Below are positions 48,401 to 61,386 of a stretch of 64,000 bases of DNA, in pieces. The DNA is taken from positions 4,526,001 to 4,590,000 of the forward strand of contig JAXRKN010000039.1 in assembly GCA_038502055.1 (NCBI GenBank). The letters are read 5' to 3'. Within the stretch, counting starts at the first letter, position 1, and each line of letters starts with the position of its first letter. The stretch is from Tanytarsus gracilentus (Eukaryota; Arthropoda; Insecta; Diptera; Chironomidae). The notes under the pieces were generated by a model. That model ran no database searches, was not told where the DNA came from, and saw nothing but the letters and a program-made list of their open reading frames with translations. The translations under genes and the position numbers were made by a program.

Positions 48401-51400
48401 TGTAACAGCGCACACTATCATTGTGTTCAAGTTTGCGCCTTGTTTAACATCATATCGACAAGAAATGCAATGCGACACTTGTATTTAAGTTTTTATTTAC
48501 GAGTTGCACAGTGGATTTAGTCTGAACAAAAACATGCATCAAATGAAAATGCGATTTACGATTAATTTTTATGCTTAAAAAATACTTTAAACCTTGATTC
48601 ACAATATTTCGAAGTCAGTACATTTTCCTCCATGTAAAAGTATGGCGGAATCGGATTCCAAAGTGAATAATTTTAAATACCCCCAAAATTATGTGTTTTT
48701 TGAGATGACTTTTACTCTAAGATTTTCTATGGAAGTCAGTAACTTTTTGATACCAAAATTTTCGTTACAATCTCTACTATTTATTTTTATAAGTGGCTCA
48801 TCAAAACAAGATTTGGAAATGCTTGAAAATTGGAAAAGAACGAGACCCTAATCGACTTTTAGTAGAACTGGTCTGCGTTCTGTGCAATCTCCCGCAATCT
48901 CTCAAGCCCCATTAATTTGTACAGATGAAAAACGTATATTTTTAGTTTTTATCACTTGGTTTGCCACTTTTTGCCACTTCGGGAGAAAATCAAATCCAAA
49001 AGTACCCTATTTTCTCACTTTTTACATACAAAAATGGAAAAAATTTACTCATAAAATTTAAAATCGTTGATAAAGCAACCTTTAAACTGATCATAGCAAA
49101 TAAACATTAAATGTAATATTTTCTTCAGACTGAAACCACTGTGAGTTCTGTGTACTTATTTCATTATAAGATTTTTTAAATTTAACATGAAAAGTTTATT
49201 TTATAATATATCGGCATTTCAGTCTGTAAAAATGATATTTTTAGTCCTCATATCAAGCGCTTAATGATAAATGAGTAAACATATGAGTAAACATATGAGA
49301 GAAATTCTGCTGCATCATAGTGAGTTGTTGTTGTGATTGAAACATATATCGATAACATTACTAATTGGTAAATTTTTGCTTATAATGACACCTCATTTTG
49401 ATTGCAATTAATGATATTTGTATAGTTGTCTGCTCTAGGGGTGAGAAGATAACAAAAAGGTTTGAATTAATTTGGCAATGAGAAATTTAAAATCGAGTTA
49501 TTAATTATTTGAAATTTAACAAAAAATTAATTTCTTTACATGCAAAAATTTCAAATTTTTAACTGATTTTTTGAATTGAATCTTTCACATATTTTTATGT
49601 GTTTGTGGTTTTATTTTTATTTTATTTCTATGCTAAACATTTTTATTATTTGCTCTCCACAAATATTTATCAGGTCCTCAATTTCAAAAATTATTTGCCA
49701 ACTCTTTTAAAATAATATTTGCTCTCACATTCTCTTTCGCAATATCAATTTCGAATATACAAAAATTATAATATTTCCTCCCTTTTTTCCTCCTCACAGC
49801 ACCGACAATTTTTATTGTTGATGAATATGGTATTGCAATGCACGATAAACATTATGATGTAGACTCAACAATTCAATTGACATGCATTGTTCGACATATT
49901 TCGATGATGTCGTCAGTGGTGTTCTGGATTCATAACAACATCTCCATATTGAATTATGATGTGACGAGAGGTGGAATAAGGTGAGTTGTCGCAATTAAGT
50001 GAACAAGGATTTGAAACATATAATATTGATATAATTTTATAAAAGAGAGTTTTTAAAAAAAATGTAAATCCCCTGACGCATTCTCATACCATTAGTGTGT
50101 CTCGATTGAAAATTCAATTAAAATCATGTCATCGCATTCGAGCCATTCGAACCGGTGTGAAATGAAGTCATCGAAAAAAGCTCTTGATAAAGAAAACCGA
50201 GAATTTAATTAAATTCCAAATATTCACAGTATCAAAACGGACCTCATGGAAATTGGAGCGAATTCGTCTCTATGTGTGGCAAAAGTCAATACGAGTGATG
50301 TTGGCAATTACACATGTTCGATTGGTCATGGAGAGACATTACAACAATACACTGTCCTGCTGCACATCACTAACGGTATGTAAACAAATTTTGTTGTTTT
50401 GACTTTTGGAATTCAATTGGGAGAAAAAGTTGATTAAAGAAAACTTTCTGTTGTGTTTATTTTGGGTCAGCTCAGTGCTTTCAGCAATTTTGAGAGTTGT
50501 TGAAAATAAAATTAAATTGGTTGGAAATTCATGAAACTTTTTACATTGTTTAAAAAACTTCCATGAGTCTTTAAAATTTCACTTTCATGCAGTAAATTAA
50601 ATTTATTTCAATCTCAATTGAATTTTGCAATCAGCAACTTGCAATAGTGAACTGATTTTTTATTCGGCTCAAAACTTTTCGTATTATGCGCAATTTTCCC
50701 ACGAAAACTCAATTTATTTCATAAGTGCATGCGAGAGCAGAAAATTCAGTGTTTTCTCGGCAATTTTAAGGAATCTAAAATAGAGAAAAAAAATCGCAAG
50801 CAGGTGTGTATCTGAATGTACACAACAGCAGCTGAGTAAATGTAGAAAATGATGATGATATAAAGCTTTCTCGTGTGTCGCTTCTACCGTCTGTGCTTAT
50901 ACGAGTTAAAGTGCTGACTCATTATTTTTCTCATATATACAATATAAGGAAAAATAAAATGGAGAAAATTGTGCAGAAATAAGTTTTCTGCAATCTGTAC
51001 GGGATTGATTTATTAATGTGCAATATGTACGATTTCACTCGAGCATACAATTGTTAACTAAGGAAGAAAGTGTCTCAAAGGAAATCTGTCAGAATATCGA
51101 GGTTGTTTAAGATGAATTGAGTAAATATTGAAGATATCAGAGGATGCATTTTTACATCTCGCTTCAGTGATACTTTTGCATTTTTATTTTTATTGATAAT
51201 TTTTAAACTTCATGTATGAAAATTTTTTTTACAATAAAACCTTCAATAATGCACTCAACTAATTCATAAAGAGAAGCTAACAACTCGCAAAATTGACTTC
51301 ACTAGTTTTTCCACTTAAACGAACCACTAAATCTCTCCTTTTTTTCGTGTGAATGAATCTCTCAGGTGATGTTTGTCGTATGCATGAAGGATCGAAAAAA

Positions 51401-54400
51401 GCATCATAGCACATAAAAAATCTATAACACGAAATTCAATTTTTTACTTTGCCCTTTTCTGTTACACATTTTTTGCTTATTTTGGATTTATTTTACATCC
51501 GAGAGAAGAAGAAAATGTAGCTACATTGTGAACTTCCTTAGTTGTGTTTTTGTGTTAGAGGAAAAGGGGATGAAAAAATATTTAAAAAAATTTAAAAATC
51601 TACAAACAGACAAGAATTAAAAATTATTAATAAATTTTTAAAAATTTACAAGTGTCCAACCCTAAATTTTGTGCTTTTTTGCACAATGATGATCATGAAA
51701 CATATAAAGGAAGGAAGGATAAAAGCTTGTTCTAAAAAATGACAATATGTCTCTAAATAAAACTTAAATTTTTTTTGTGCTGATATTTACATATGAAAAT
51801 TGAAAGGAGTGAGCCATCAATGTCTCGTGAAAAAGACACTAAAAGGCTGTTTGCTAAAGGAAATAAGTTTTTTGCTTCCCCTTTTACGAGACCTTTCTAT
51901 TGATTTTTCATTTCAATGAATGAAGCTATAATTTCTGATCACGAGCACAGGGAGAGCTTCGACGTGAGTGTGAAAAAGGTTTCGAGACTTTTTTCTAAAA
52001 TATTCCAACACTGCGAAAGGTCGAAGATTTTCCATGATCCAAATCATCGTGAAAGTCATTTATTGATTAAGGTGTGACCCGATGGAATATTTAAAAACTT
52101 CAACGGTTTTGTTGAGTGTGAAATAAAAAAATGCTGAATGTGCAATTTTTCACAACTATAATAAGTTTTTCCTGCAGTCCTCAAAATAATTTCTCAACTC
52201 ATTTCATCCGACACAATAAAATTATCACATGTCACATGTTACTTCCACCTCGAGTGCAATTTCATGCTTCTGTACAGGATGCCAACTTGTGTGTATAAAA
52301 TAATAATTTTAATGACATTTTCTCCGTCTCATGAGTCATGTCAACAACTTTTCAGACAGCGAACAAACAGAATAATAAATTTTCATGAATCATAACATGG
52401 AAAATGGTGAAACACTTTTTGATAACTCAATTTCTTCTTAATTATCACCAATTGTTATTTGCTTTCTCTCTCTGAAAATGAGAAAATTCTCTAAACATTT
52501 TACAGTCAGAAGTGCATCTCATTTATACTTTATGTGAGTCTCATTCAAATGTAATGCTATTATTATGTCATTCAGACACATCATGCCATATTAAATGTGA
52601 GTTTATTGTGTAATGAGGAAATGAGAGGAGAATTAGAGAATGAATGATGATGGAATATAAAATTATGTGCTTTATAAATGTGGCCAAATTATATAATTTT
52701 TCTCCTAGCTTTATTGTTAATGTTGATGGCAGTCGAAGGGGTGAAAAACTGCTGTTTAAATTTCATTTCACATTTTATGTGAAAATTTTGATTTTAAAAA
52801 TTTTAATCAAAATTTAATTAATAAATTATAAATTCCTTCCCTTGAAATATTATGAGAATGACAATGAAGCAGCGAAACCTAGACAGATAACGACAAAATT
52901 TTTCCTCTTTTTTCCCCATCCACCTTAAATAAATAAAATTTATTTATTCTACAAACAAAAACACCATGAAAAACATATAAAACTTTCATTTGCAATTTTA
53001 TATGTCGTATCGTCATTGTGTGGAAGGAAGAGAGATGTGGTGTGAAAAAAATCCACTTTGGGAATTGAAGTTTCGAGCGACACGATGAACATTTCTTGTC
53101 CTCTTTTTTATTTGAGAATTAAACACAAATTTATCCGATGCTGTCCGAGAATTTGTTGCTGTGCAATGGCCTCGTTGAAGAAGTTTTAGAGCTCGATCTT
53201 TTTTGAGTGTTTTTATGGATCCAAAATTTTGTTTTAAGATTGAGAGAATCTGAAATACTTTTTTTACTGTCGAACGATTTAAATCTTGTTGAGATTTGCA
53301 AAAAAATGGATAAAAAAATCAATTGAAAATTTACAACTTTTCTGAGAAATTTTTGAAATAGTTAATTCTAGGTTAAGGGTCAAATTTTAAACACCTACCC
53401 TAGAAATTTTAAAAAATTAATTTTTTCTTAATCATGATTTTGTAATTTACAACCTTGACTCGACTCGTCTTCAATTTTTTTAAACATAATCTTTGTTCCC
53501 ATAAATAAAATCTAATTAAAAGCTTCAAGGTAAGAACTTTACCGATTTCTTATAATCAAATTTACCACTCCTAAGGCTGCTTAATACAGAAGACTCTCAA
53601 CCTTCGATCCTCAACCAAAATCCAAAGCATTCAATTAACTTAATTTAGTTCGTTAATTAAATTGAATATCTAACGGAGCGGAGCGACAATTCCGTTTAAT
53701 AATAAATAAATTTATTCGCAATTCAGTCAAATTATAGCGAACGACATCGAAAAAATATCGGGACATTAAATTTATGCGAGAGCAATTCAGTAAACAAACA
53801 ATTAACCGGATTCTTTCATGAATATCCTCCTAGTGTGCCTTCGCCTACGTGCCATATTTATTTTGCGCTTTGTTGGCGACATTCGGGGACAGTTTTACTC
53901 GTTTTGTTCTCTTTATGGGCAAACAATAAAAAAAACTATTTCCACATGTTCAAAGCGCCTTTCGAAAGAGGAAAAGTTTTCGTTTTATTTTTATTTTTTG
54001 TCATGACCATTGCTGCATTATTATCATTTTGGAATTGAATTCAATCGTCTTTGAATATCTTAAAGAGCTTTTGGTTGTATTTACATATAAAAGGTGCATG
54101 CAATGTCGACAGTTTCACTTATAAATATACAGAATGTTTTATAGACGACAAAAAGCTTTTCGTGCATCGAGGCAGTTTGTACTTTTTTTTATAGCGATGG
54201 TAAAATTGATGGGCATTTAAGCTAAGTGGAAAGTTTCATGGGAAATTATATAAGAGGATTTGTGTGGAAAATTACAAGGGAAACGTTTAAAATGACCAAA
54301 AACTTTTCTTTAAAATGAATAAAAAATTATATTAATAATTTTTCAATTTCTTTTTATTCACAGAACAAAGTCCTGAAGCAGTTCACAGCGCATCTAAATC

Positions 54401-54527
54401 TCATTTTCCCACCATCGCATCGCACCACCATCATTATTACTGCATTCCACTGATCATTGCCTTAATTTTGTCGTCATCCCCCAACCGAGTCATTATTTTT
54501 TCAACAGCGACATTTTCTCTTCGGTGA
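39489..54527 (+). CDS. Dpr-family two-Ig-domain cell-surface protein
   Basis: Eight coding exons, 39489-39705, 42151-42613, 43431-43533, 43709-43873, 43949-43997, 49800-49980, 50230-50375 and 54364-54527, join in frame to 495 residues. A signal peptide (about 1-20) is followed by about 200 residues rich in Ser, Thr and Asn with many NxS/T sites. The first Ig domain (about 228-332) shows YGPHF, the cysteine in YLHC (252), VSWVRR and DEATYECQISTSPPRF (Cys315). The second (about 333-441) shows IQLTCIVRH (Cys361), VVFWIHN, NYDVTRGGIS and DVGNYTCS (Cys422). These words are those of Dpr proteins, fly neuronal recognition molecules that bind DIP partners. The C-terminus has a hydrophobic CIPLIIALIL segment, fitting a GPI signal or membrane anchor. 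The donor after ECQ is GTACCG, which is weak. Which Dpr paralogue this is cannot be settled here; the long Ser/Thr-rich N-terminus is shared by only some members. Confidence 0.93.
43563..43612. repeat. CAAGGGATG/CATCCCTTG pair, 50 bp, in dpr-like intron
   Basis: CAAGGGATGAAAATT at the left and CATCCCTTG at the right form an inverted repeat that continues into the flanks (TT...AA). It lies just after the donor of the third coding exon. The same left-end word recurs at 45063 and, with variation, at 61291. Confidence 0.5.
45063..45141. repeat. Short inverted-end element, CAAGGGATG family
   Basis: It begins CAAGGGATGAAAATTCTGAG and ends GCCATCCTTG, one base short of a perfect terminal match, over 79 bp. 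The left 15 bases match those at 43563. Confidence 0.35.
48060..48068 (-). repeat. Single CATCCCTTG end
   Basis: ACTTTCCATCCCTTG resembles the right end of the pair at 61291-61386. No clear left partner was found within about 150 bp. Confidence 0.3.
50376..54363 (+). other. 4-kb intron before the last dpr-like exon
   Basis: A phase-1 intron between the second Ig domain and the C-terminal anchor exon. It is AT-rich, with no supportable gene or RNA. Donor GTATGT, acceptor TTCACAG. Confidence 0.7.
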
Positions 54528-57500
54528 AAATTCATTTAGAGAAACTTCAGACAAAAACGATAAAAAATTCAAATTTAATGGAAAAATAAAAGAGAGAGAA
54601 AAAAAATATTTTTAATGACAATAAATAAAAGAAGTTTTGCAAGTTTTATGTGCAAATTGAATGCAAACGAGGGAGAAAAGGAAAAGTTTAAGTAAAAGCT
54701 ATAAAGAAAAATTTCTTGTCTTAATTTTTGGCCTTTTCTTTACTAAAGAGCTTGACAAGGATGAAGGAAAAGAGAAAAGGGGAAAAAGTTGACGTCAAAA
54801 AAAGAATTTCCATATTACATGTTTATGAAAAAAAATGCACAATCTCGTATGTTAGGTTTAATTCAAGAATTTTTCAACGTGAAAAATGAAAAATTTTGTG
54901 AGAGTTAAAAAATGAGAATTTATATTAATTTTATTTTTTTTATATTTATTTTGCTCAACCTAAAATATTTTTTTAAACAAACGAATAATTTTTAAATTAA
55001 ATTTATCTCATAAAAATATTTTATAACAAAAACTCAACAAAACGAACAAAGCTAGAGTTAATTTTAGAAAAGTTTCATTGATAAGTAGCTAAAAATATAC
55101 GGAGGTGATTTAAAAGCTCTAAAATATAAAAATTTCACAGTAGTTGTTTGAAAAATTAAATTTTGTGCTCTCTTTAGTTAAATAAATTTTTAAAAAATCT
55201 ACTTTTGTATGTTTTTAATTTCATTTATACTAAAAGTGTTCAAATTTTAATTTTTCAAACAAACTCGCATGTAAAAAATATTTTAAAAATGTGTAAATTT
55301 ATCTAGAAAAATTAGCGTCTATAAAAATGAAAGCGCTACAACAAAAAATAAAAAAGTAAAAATGAATTATTTCTATGAAATTGTTAAAACACACAAAAAT
55401 GATAAATTGTAAAATTATTTATTAATAAAAAATGAGAAAATGTCTCAGAAAATTTAAGAGAATTTTTTGTTTAATGTCGCGTGAAAATATATAACACATT
55501 TCAGCATTATTTTCATGTTGTTTATCAAGCTTTGTAATTTTAATGATGTTACAGGATGTCTAACCCTCAGTTAGTGTTATTTTCATAATTTTAAAAAGAC
55601 AAAAGTTAAATAATCTTGAGTTTCATAATTAAAAAGATAGTTTTTAAAATTATCTTAAGCTTTCATGAGAAATCTTCATCTGCGCATCGCACCCTCAAGC
55701 ATCAACCACACATGATTCATAATTTAAAGCATTTTTCTTCCAAAATACACGCAGAACAATACTAAAAGCATATCACAAGCATCAAGAATGTTAAAAGCTG
55801 TTTTAGCTCCTTTTCACATCTAATGAAAAATCTTGATATCTTCGCATTGCAATCTTGATGATGAGAAACATGCTCATTAAAATGCAGAAAGGGAAAAGAA
55901 AACTCAGACGAGAGAAAAATTAATTACTTACGGTTGACATCTCACTTCTTGTGTCCTCATTCCGTACGAGGACACGAGACTGAGAAATGCTTGCTGAAAA
56001 ACTTTCTCCCGTACATAATCGCAACTTTTTCTAATTAAAGTCACAGCGAAAAGTAATTTATGGTGACGATTTTAAGTTTAAACGAGGCAAATTTCAACGA
56101 GTTGAGGAAATGAATTTTTGTTTTAAAATTTTCAGCGAATTAGATAATTTGTAGTAGGATGATGAAAACAAATGACTTTGAGCTATATCTCAAAATCTTC
56201 TTTCTACTTGTTTAAAAGCTAAACTCTTTAAGCTTTTAATACGTTTTTATGTTCTCGCTGACATACACGAGATTCTGAGTTTGCTGTTGAAAGGTATTAT
56301 GATTGTTTATTTTTTGCACACGCAGCTCAGTGTTTTAAAAAATTGCTGAAACTGTGATTTGAAAAAAATCCATAATGGATCGACTAAAAGTTCAAAGTTC
56401 ATTTTTTCGAAATAAAATTTACAGCATTTATTCAACTTTTCAGGGATGAAAAAAAATTTGTAAATGATTAAGTATAATTTAATTTGAAATCAAACGAAAA
56501 AAAAATTAATTTGTCAATTCCAATTACATCATGGTAATGTGACCAAATGAAAATGTCAATTGTACAGAAAATTTATTTTGTATCCTTCGAGGCATTTAAT
56601 AATGAGCGAAAATGTTTGGGTTGTATATGAGCGGAAATTTGCCTGCCACAAAGTGAAAATATTACAACGTCCAAATCCAAATGATAATTTTATTTACCTG
56701 AGGCTTCCTTAATTAAATGTGAACAACAACATCGAATGATTTTTATTGAAATTTATCAAATATTTTGCAAATTTTCAAATTTATTTCTTCATCTTTAGCT
56801 TTTCCAAGGACCTTCATCAAAATCTCATTGCAATGCAGTAAACGTTTTTTTTGATCGTCCCCACGAGGCTTAAAAGGTTCTTAAAAATTTTATATTGCGT
56901 GATCGTGGACTGTGTTAGACCCTCTGGAAAAATTACTTCTTTACATCAAGTCGTAAAAGTTTTTATTTCCAGTAAAATCTTCAAAGTTGATGCACGAATA
57001 AAAGAAAATGCATCGTTTATGAGTTGTGAAGTGATTTAAAGAACTCAAAGTTAGAAGAAATAAAATCTTCAAAGTAAAATTAGATTACGAAAATTATAAT
57101 TTATGCTTTTAAAAATATTTACGACAGAGAGCGAAAATCATTTCTCAACCAATTTACATTGAAACTCCCACAAATTCCGAGTCATGTTTAGTCAAAAGCT
57201 CACAAAAGGCGTTTCACCGAGAGCGTATCTGGTAAACATTTTCGCAAATACAAATTTATTCCTTAACACTTCGTCATGCATTCTCATTCATAATGGATTT
57301 CCATTTATTTTTCAGCATTCATTTCGGTTGGTAGGATTTGATACATTACCGGGTGCTTGAATAAAATAAAATACACACAAATATTTGAAGTACTTCCTTA
57401 TTGAGGAAATTTTTCCCCATTCAGACGATTCTTTTTTAGAAGAGAGCTCAATCAAAATACCAGCGGGAAATGATACACACAATGGAATTAAATGTTATTT

Positions 57501-58674
57501 GAGACTGGAAGCACATGTGGAATTAGATTGAATAGGGTGAAAAAATCGAGAGCACATTTTAGAGGTCATGTAAGTATCAAATTTATATTTTCAACGTAGC
57601 ATTTTTATAGCAAAAACTTAACACGTTTGAAAGTCGATAAAGTAGTTTTAAGTCACTTACGTCGAGGCTCCGAGAGCGGTTAATTTTATTTTCCTCCATT
57701 CCACTCTCATTCGATTGCGCAATTCTCAATTCTCTCTTTCTTAAGAGTTAAAAACACATGTTGACTTTTAAAAAATACCTCAACACTTTAGTTCAGGTTT
57801 CGACTTTGACTTAATACGACGCGTTTGAATTTTTTTCTGATCGTGCGCTATATTTTGTGTGTACAAAGTGGTCGTACTTAAAAAATATTTTATTTTTCGA
57901 AATTGGTGTTATATGGATTTCAATAAAGCGATGCACCAATTCACATTATAAAAGAAGAAGAAGTGAAATTTTTATTAAAAATAATTTTTTGGATTGTTGA
58001 AAAGAAGAAGAAGAAAAAGAAGGAATGTTAAAAAATATGATCAGTTACTTTGAGTGTTAATCAAGTGTGTTGTTGATGATAATAAAAGTAACGCAATAAA
58101 TGCAACTTAAACAGTTTTTTTGAGATTGACATAAATTTACATATTTTGGAATTAAAAAAGCCTTTTTTTTATGACGTGAGTACCTTTTTCTCCCTTCTCT
58201 CTTACTCTCACAATCTAATTTAGCTCTCTCTCGGTCTTCACGACTGACCTCAACAGCTGTTGCGAAGCAACAGATGTTGTTAAAAACGGTAAAAAATATT
58301 TAAAAAAATTCTTCATGCGCTCCAATACTTCAACACCATCAACTTCACCACTTACCCTCTTCCCTCGATAATCATGCGCTCTCACTGTCGTACCCCAATT
58401 CATTTTCATTCAGTGACAAGATTAAAGACAGCGAGAGAAGAAGTGAAAAACATTCATGTTACCAAAGATGAAATAAATAATAATTTTGAAAAGTTAATTC
58501 TTGTTGAATTAATAAAAAAATGTCAAAAAACAGTCAATCATAACGGTGAAATTAACATCGGGCTCAAGAGATTCGTCAAGGGGTAACTTACGGTCGTGAT
58601 CAAGTCAAACATTCAGAATTTTCAAACAGTAATTTTTGTTACCAAATTAAGTACAATAAATTTGATCAGAAAAG
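54528..58674. other. 3' flank of dpr-like gene and intergenic DNA
   Basis: It starts with the 3' UTR of the dpr-like gene and continues without a supportable gene. A 70-codon frame at 58374-58586 just before the long inverted repeat has protein-like composition (IHVTKDEINNNFEKLILVEL) but no recognisable domain or convincing splice context. A small hairpin word, CTGTTGCGAAGCAACAG, lies at about 58256-58272. Confidence 0.45.
54585..54625 (+). terminator. Polyadenylation signals of the dpr-like gene
   Basis: AATAAA at 54585-54590 and again at 54620-54625, 60-100 bp after the stop codon. Either could be used. More distal sites are also possible in this AT-rich DNA. Confidence 0.4.
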
Positions 58675-59204
58675 GATAAATAAAATAAGTAAAAAAATTT
58701 AACAACACTCCTTCTCTTTTACAACTAGGTTTTCGCACGGAAAAGTATTAAATAAAATAAAATCAGTAAACATTTTGCATTTTTATCATTTTGTTATATC
58801 TCTTGTAAACTTAAAACTAAATTTTGGTATTTGCTTTATCGCAACATATTAAACATATGTATGCAATACTTGAATGAATTTAATATTGGAATTTAAGATC
58901 AAAAATTAGAGAAGTGGAGCGGTTTTAAAAACATCAAACAAACAAAAATTCCGCTCCACTTTTCTAATATTTGCATCATAAATCCCAATATTAAATTCAT
59001 TCAAGTATTGCATACATATGTTTAATATGTTGCGATAAAGCAAATACCAAAATTTAGTTTTCAGTTTACAAGAATATAACAAAATGTATAAAAATGTCAA
59101 AATGTTTACTGATTTTATTTTATTTAATACTTTTCCGTGCGAAATACCTAGTTGTACAAAGAGAAGGGAGTTTTGTTAAATTTTTTTTACTTATTTTATT
59201 TATG
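58675..59204. repeat. Long near-perfect inverted repeat, about 250-bp arms
   Basis: The left arm (about 58675-58922) is the reverse complement of the right arm (about 58951-59204) with a few substitutions and small indels; the loop is only 28 bp. Matching landmarks include CGCACGGAAAAGTATTAAAT, CTTTATCGCAACATATTAAA and GAGCGG at the loop edge. The arms contain no tandem subrepeats, unlike the element at 28992. A transcript would fold into a hairpin of about 250 bp. It may be a palindromic nonautonomous transposable element or a hairpin-RNA locus. No clear target-site duplication was found. Confidence 0.85.
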
Positions 59205-61290
59205 ATTAAATTTCACTTGTTGATCAGCGATGAAAAAATGCTTTGTTGTTTTTGAGAATTGTCTATTGAGTCGTGCGGGAAGTAATAAGAAGTGAATTAT
59301 TTCGATGAAAATTAATTCGCTGATCTTATCGATATTCGACCTTCTTGGAATTCATTTTTTTCGCACGGAAATCATAAAATAAATTATTGCTGTAATAATA
59401 AAAATCAAGCATGATGACGAATAATGTCAACAAATTGATGGTCGTTCTCACGATAATTTATATTTTAGAGACAAAATATAAAAAATAATAAATTTAAAAA
59501 TTTCCATTAATTTGTGTAGTAAAATTTTTCACACACAAACACATTGTGTAGTAAACACCAGAAAAAAGCAATTAAAAACTCCTCATTTAATGCACTTAAG
59601 TGAGATTTAACTCAATTAGTGCATGCGATGAGAGCACCTCACTCTCGCGATCTCAGATCATTAAAGACAATGTCGGAGAAAAATGACATTAATGAAGTTC
59701 ACTTTGCATGTTGTTGCAACATTTAGCACCGACATATATGAGTCGAGGAAGCTCTTAAAGAAAGCCGTAAATTGCTTCACAATTAATTTATGATTAAATC
59801 AAGTGAGATGTCTGATGGAAATGCTGTTTGCGCTTCATCGTGATGATGACTGTTATTTTTTTTTCAATAACATAATTTTTTGCCTATTAATTGATATTCA
59901 TTGCGATGGGAATCTCACATGTACACGAAATAATGTCAAGGCTCTTTAATTATTATAAGATGCTACGAAAAGTTGTTGCGTGGCGACTCACTCGCTAAAT
60001 GATCGCACGATATGTGAGAAAAAAGTCATTACAACCATTCACTTGCTTTTTTTATAGACCAATGTAATAAAAATATCTTTTGTACATGACACTTTTGACA
60101 CATCGAACGGCTGCCGTTAAAACGATAATGGTTGAAAATAATAAAGTTGGATTATCGTGAAACGAAAGTTTTGAGATTAAAAGGATTTTAAGCAAAGTAA
60201 ATTTTATAAATTAATTAATAGTTTTATAAAATTAAACTCTCTCAATTTCAAACTTCTTTAAATGCAAATTATTCTCTGTCTATCTTCAGCGACTCAAACT
60301 AATAATTTATTCTCTTCAAAAAAATTAGAATTTCAATGTAATTCATCTCCAAGCAAGTACCATCATCATCGTTCACCTAAAATAGGAATCTTAACAATTT
60401 CCTTTTCTCGTCTGCGAGTGTCTGCTTATTATCCATATTTAAATTCCCATAGTAGCGTTCATTAAAATGGCAACAAAACTTAATTCCTTTCAGAGCTGCG
60501 AAGAAGAATGAATCAATTTCAATAATTTTATTAAAAGTGCGAAGTGGAACCGGTTTTATTTGTTGTTGTCATGTTCACATATTGTTTGTACGTCCTTTGA
60601 GTGACTTTAAGTTAAAATCGCTAAAAGGATTACTCTTGCGAGGTGTGAGTTAATATGATGGGAATGTTAATTTGTGAAGTGGATGGACACTTAAGTAAAT
60701 AATTGATAATCATTGCAAAAATGTCAGAGTTTCCACCCCTTAACATTTAAAATATTCCAAAAAGTGCATCTCGATGAATTTTTATTGGCTTTATGTCAAT
60801 TTTGAACAAATTTAATTTATTGCCATAAGCTTCGAGAATTTTGTCATAAAATTCGACTCATTAAAAAGAGATTTTGTGGGAAATATTTAAATCTCGACAA
60901 TCCAAAATCTTTAACTTTATTGTCATTTAAAAATCACCTCATTAATGTGCTCGGGTCAATCATTTAGTCATAATAATTACAACTAGACTTTCTTTCATCT
61001 ACGCGCTCTCGAAAAAAAAAGTCTTCAGTAAAGAGAAACAATGGACTGCTCTTTTTTGACTTCAGATTCGTGCTTTATATGATAATTTTTCTCCTCGCTC
61101 ACATACAGTCCATTATGTAAAGATTTAATTTAGTGAATAAGAGACTTAAAGGTACCAAAACAGTGAAGAAGATGAAGACAAAAAATATGAAACTTTCTCC
61201 CCGCATCGTGAGCAAAGCTAGTCAGCCAGCAGTCACAATGATGATGTCTTTTTATTCGCTCGCACTCATCAAAAAAATCTTGCAGATTTT

Positions 61291-61386
61291 CAAGGGATGA
61301 AAATTTGAGATTTTCAAAATAATTCTTTAAAAAATTTGCAATATTTAAATTAAGTAGAACAATTCACATAAAGTTTCCATCCCTTG
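61291..61386. repeat. 96-bp element with CAAGGGATG terminal inverted repeats
   Basis: CAAGGGATGAAAATTTGAG at the left and AAGTTTCCATCCCTTG at the right form a perfect 9-bp terminal inverted repeat around AT-rich sequence with no coding content. It is the clearest member of a motif family seen elsewhere in this window. No target-site duplication is evident. Confidence 0.5.

Larger units (their letters stand above)
43998..49799 (+). other. 5.8-kb intron between the two Ig domains of the dpr-like gene
   Basis: A phase-1 intron between ...KVN and APTIF. It contains no supportable gene on either strand. It holds copies of the CAAGGGATG motif (45063, 48060). The donor is GTGAGT and the acceptor TCCTCACAG after a pyrimidine tract. 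Confidence 0.7.

Noticed and set aside
58374..58586. 70-codon plus-strand frame just before the long inverted repeat
   Set aside because: Protein-like in part but without domain, splice pair or continuation; kept only as a remark.
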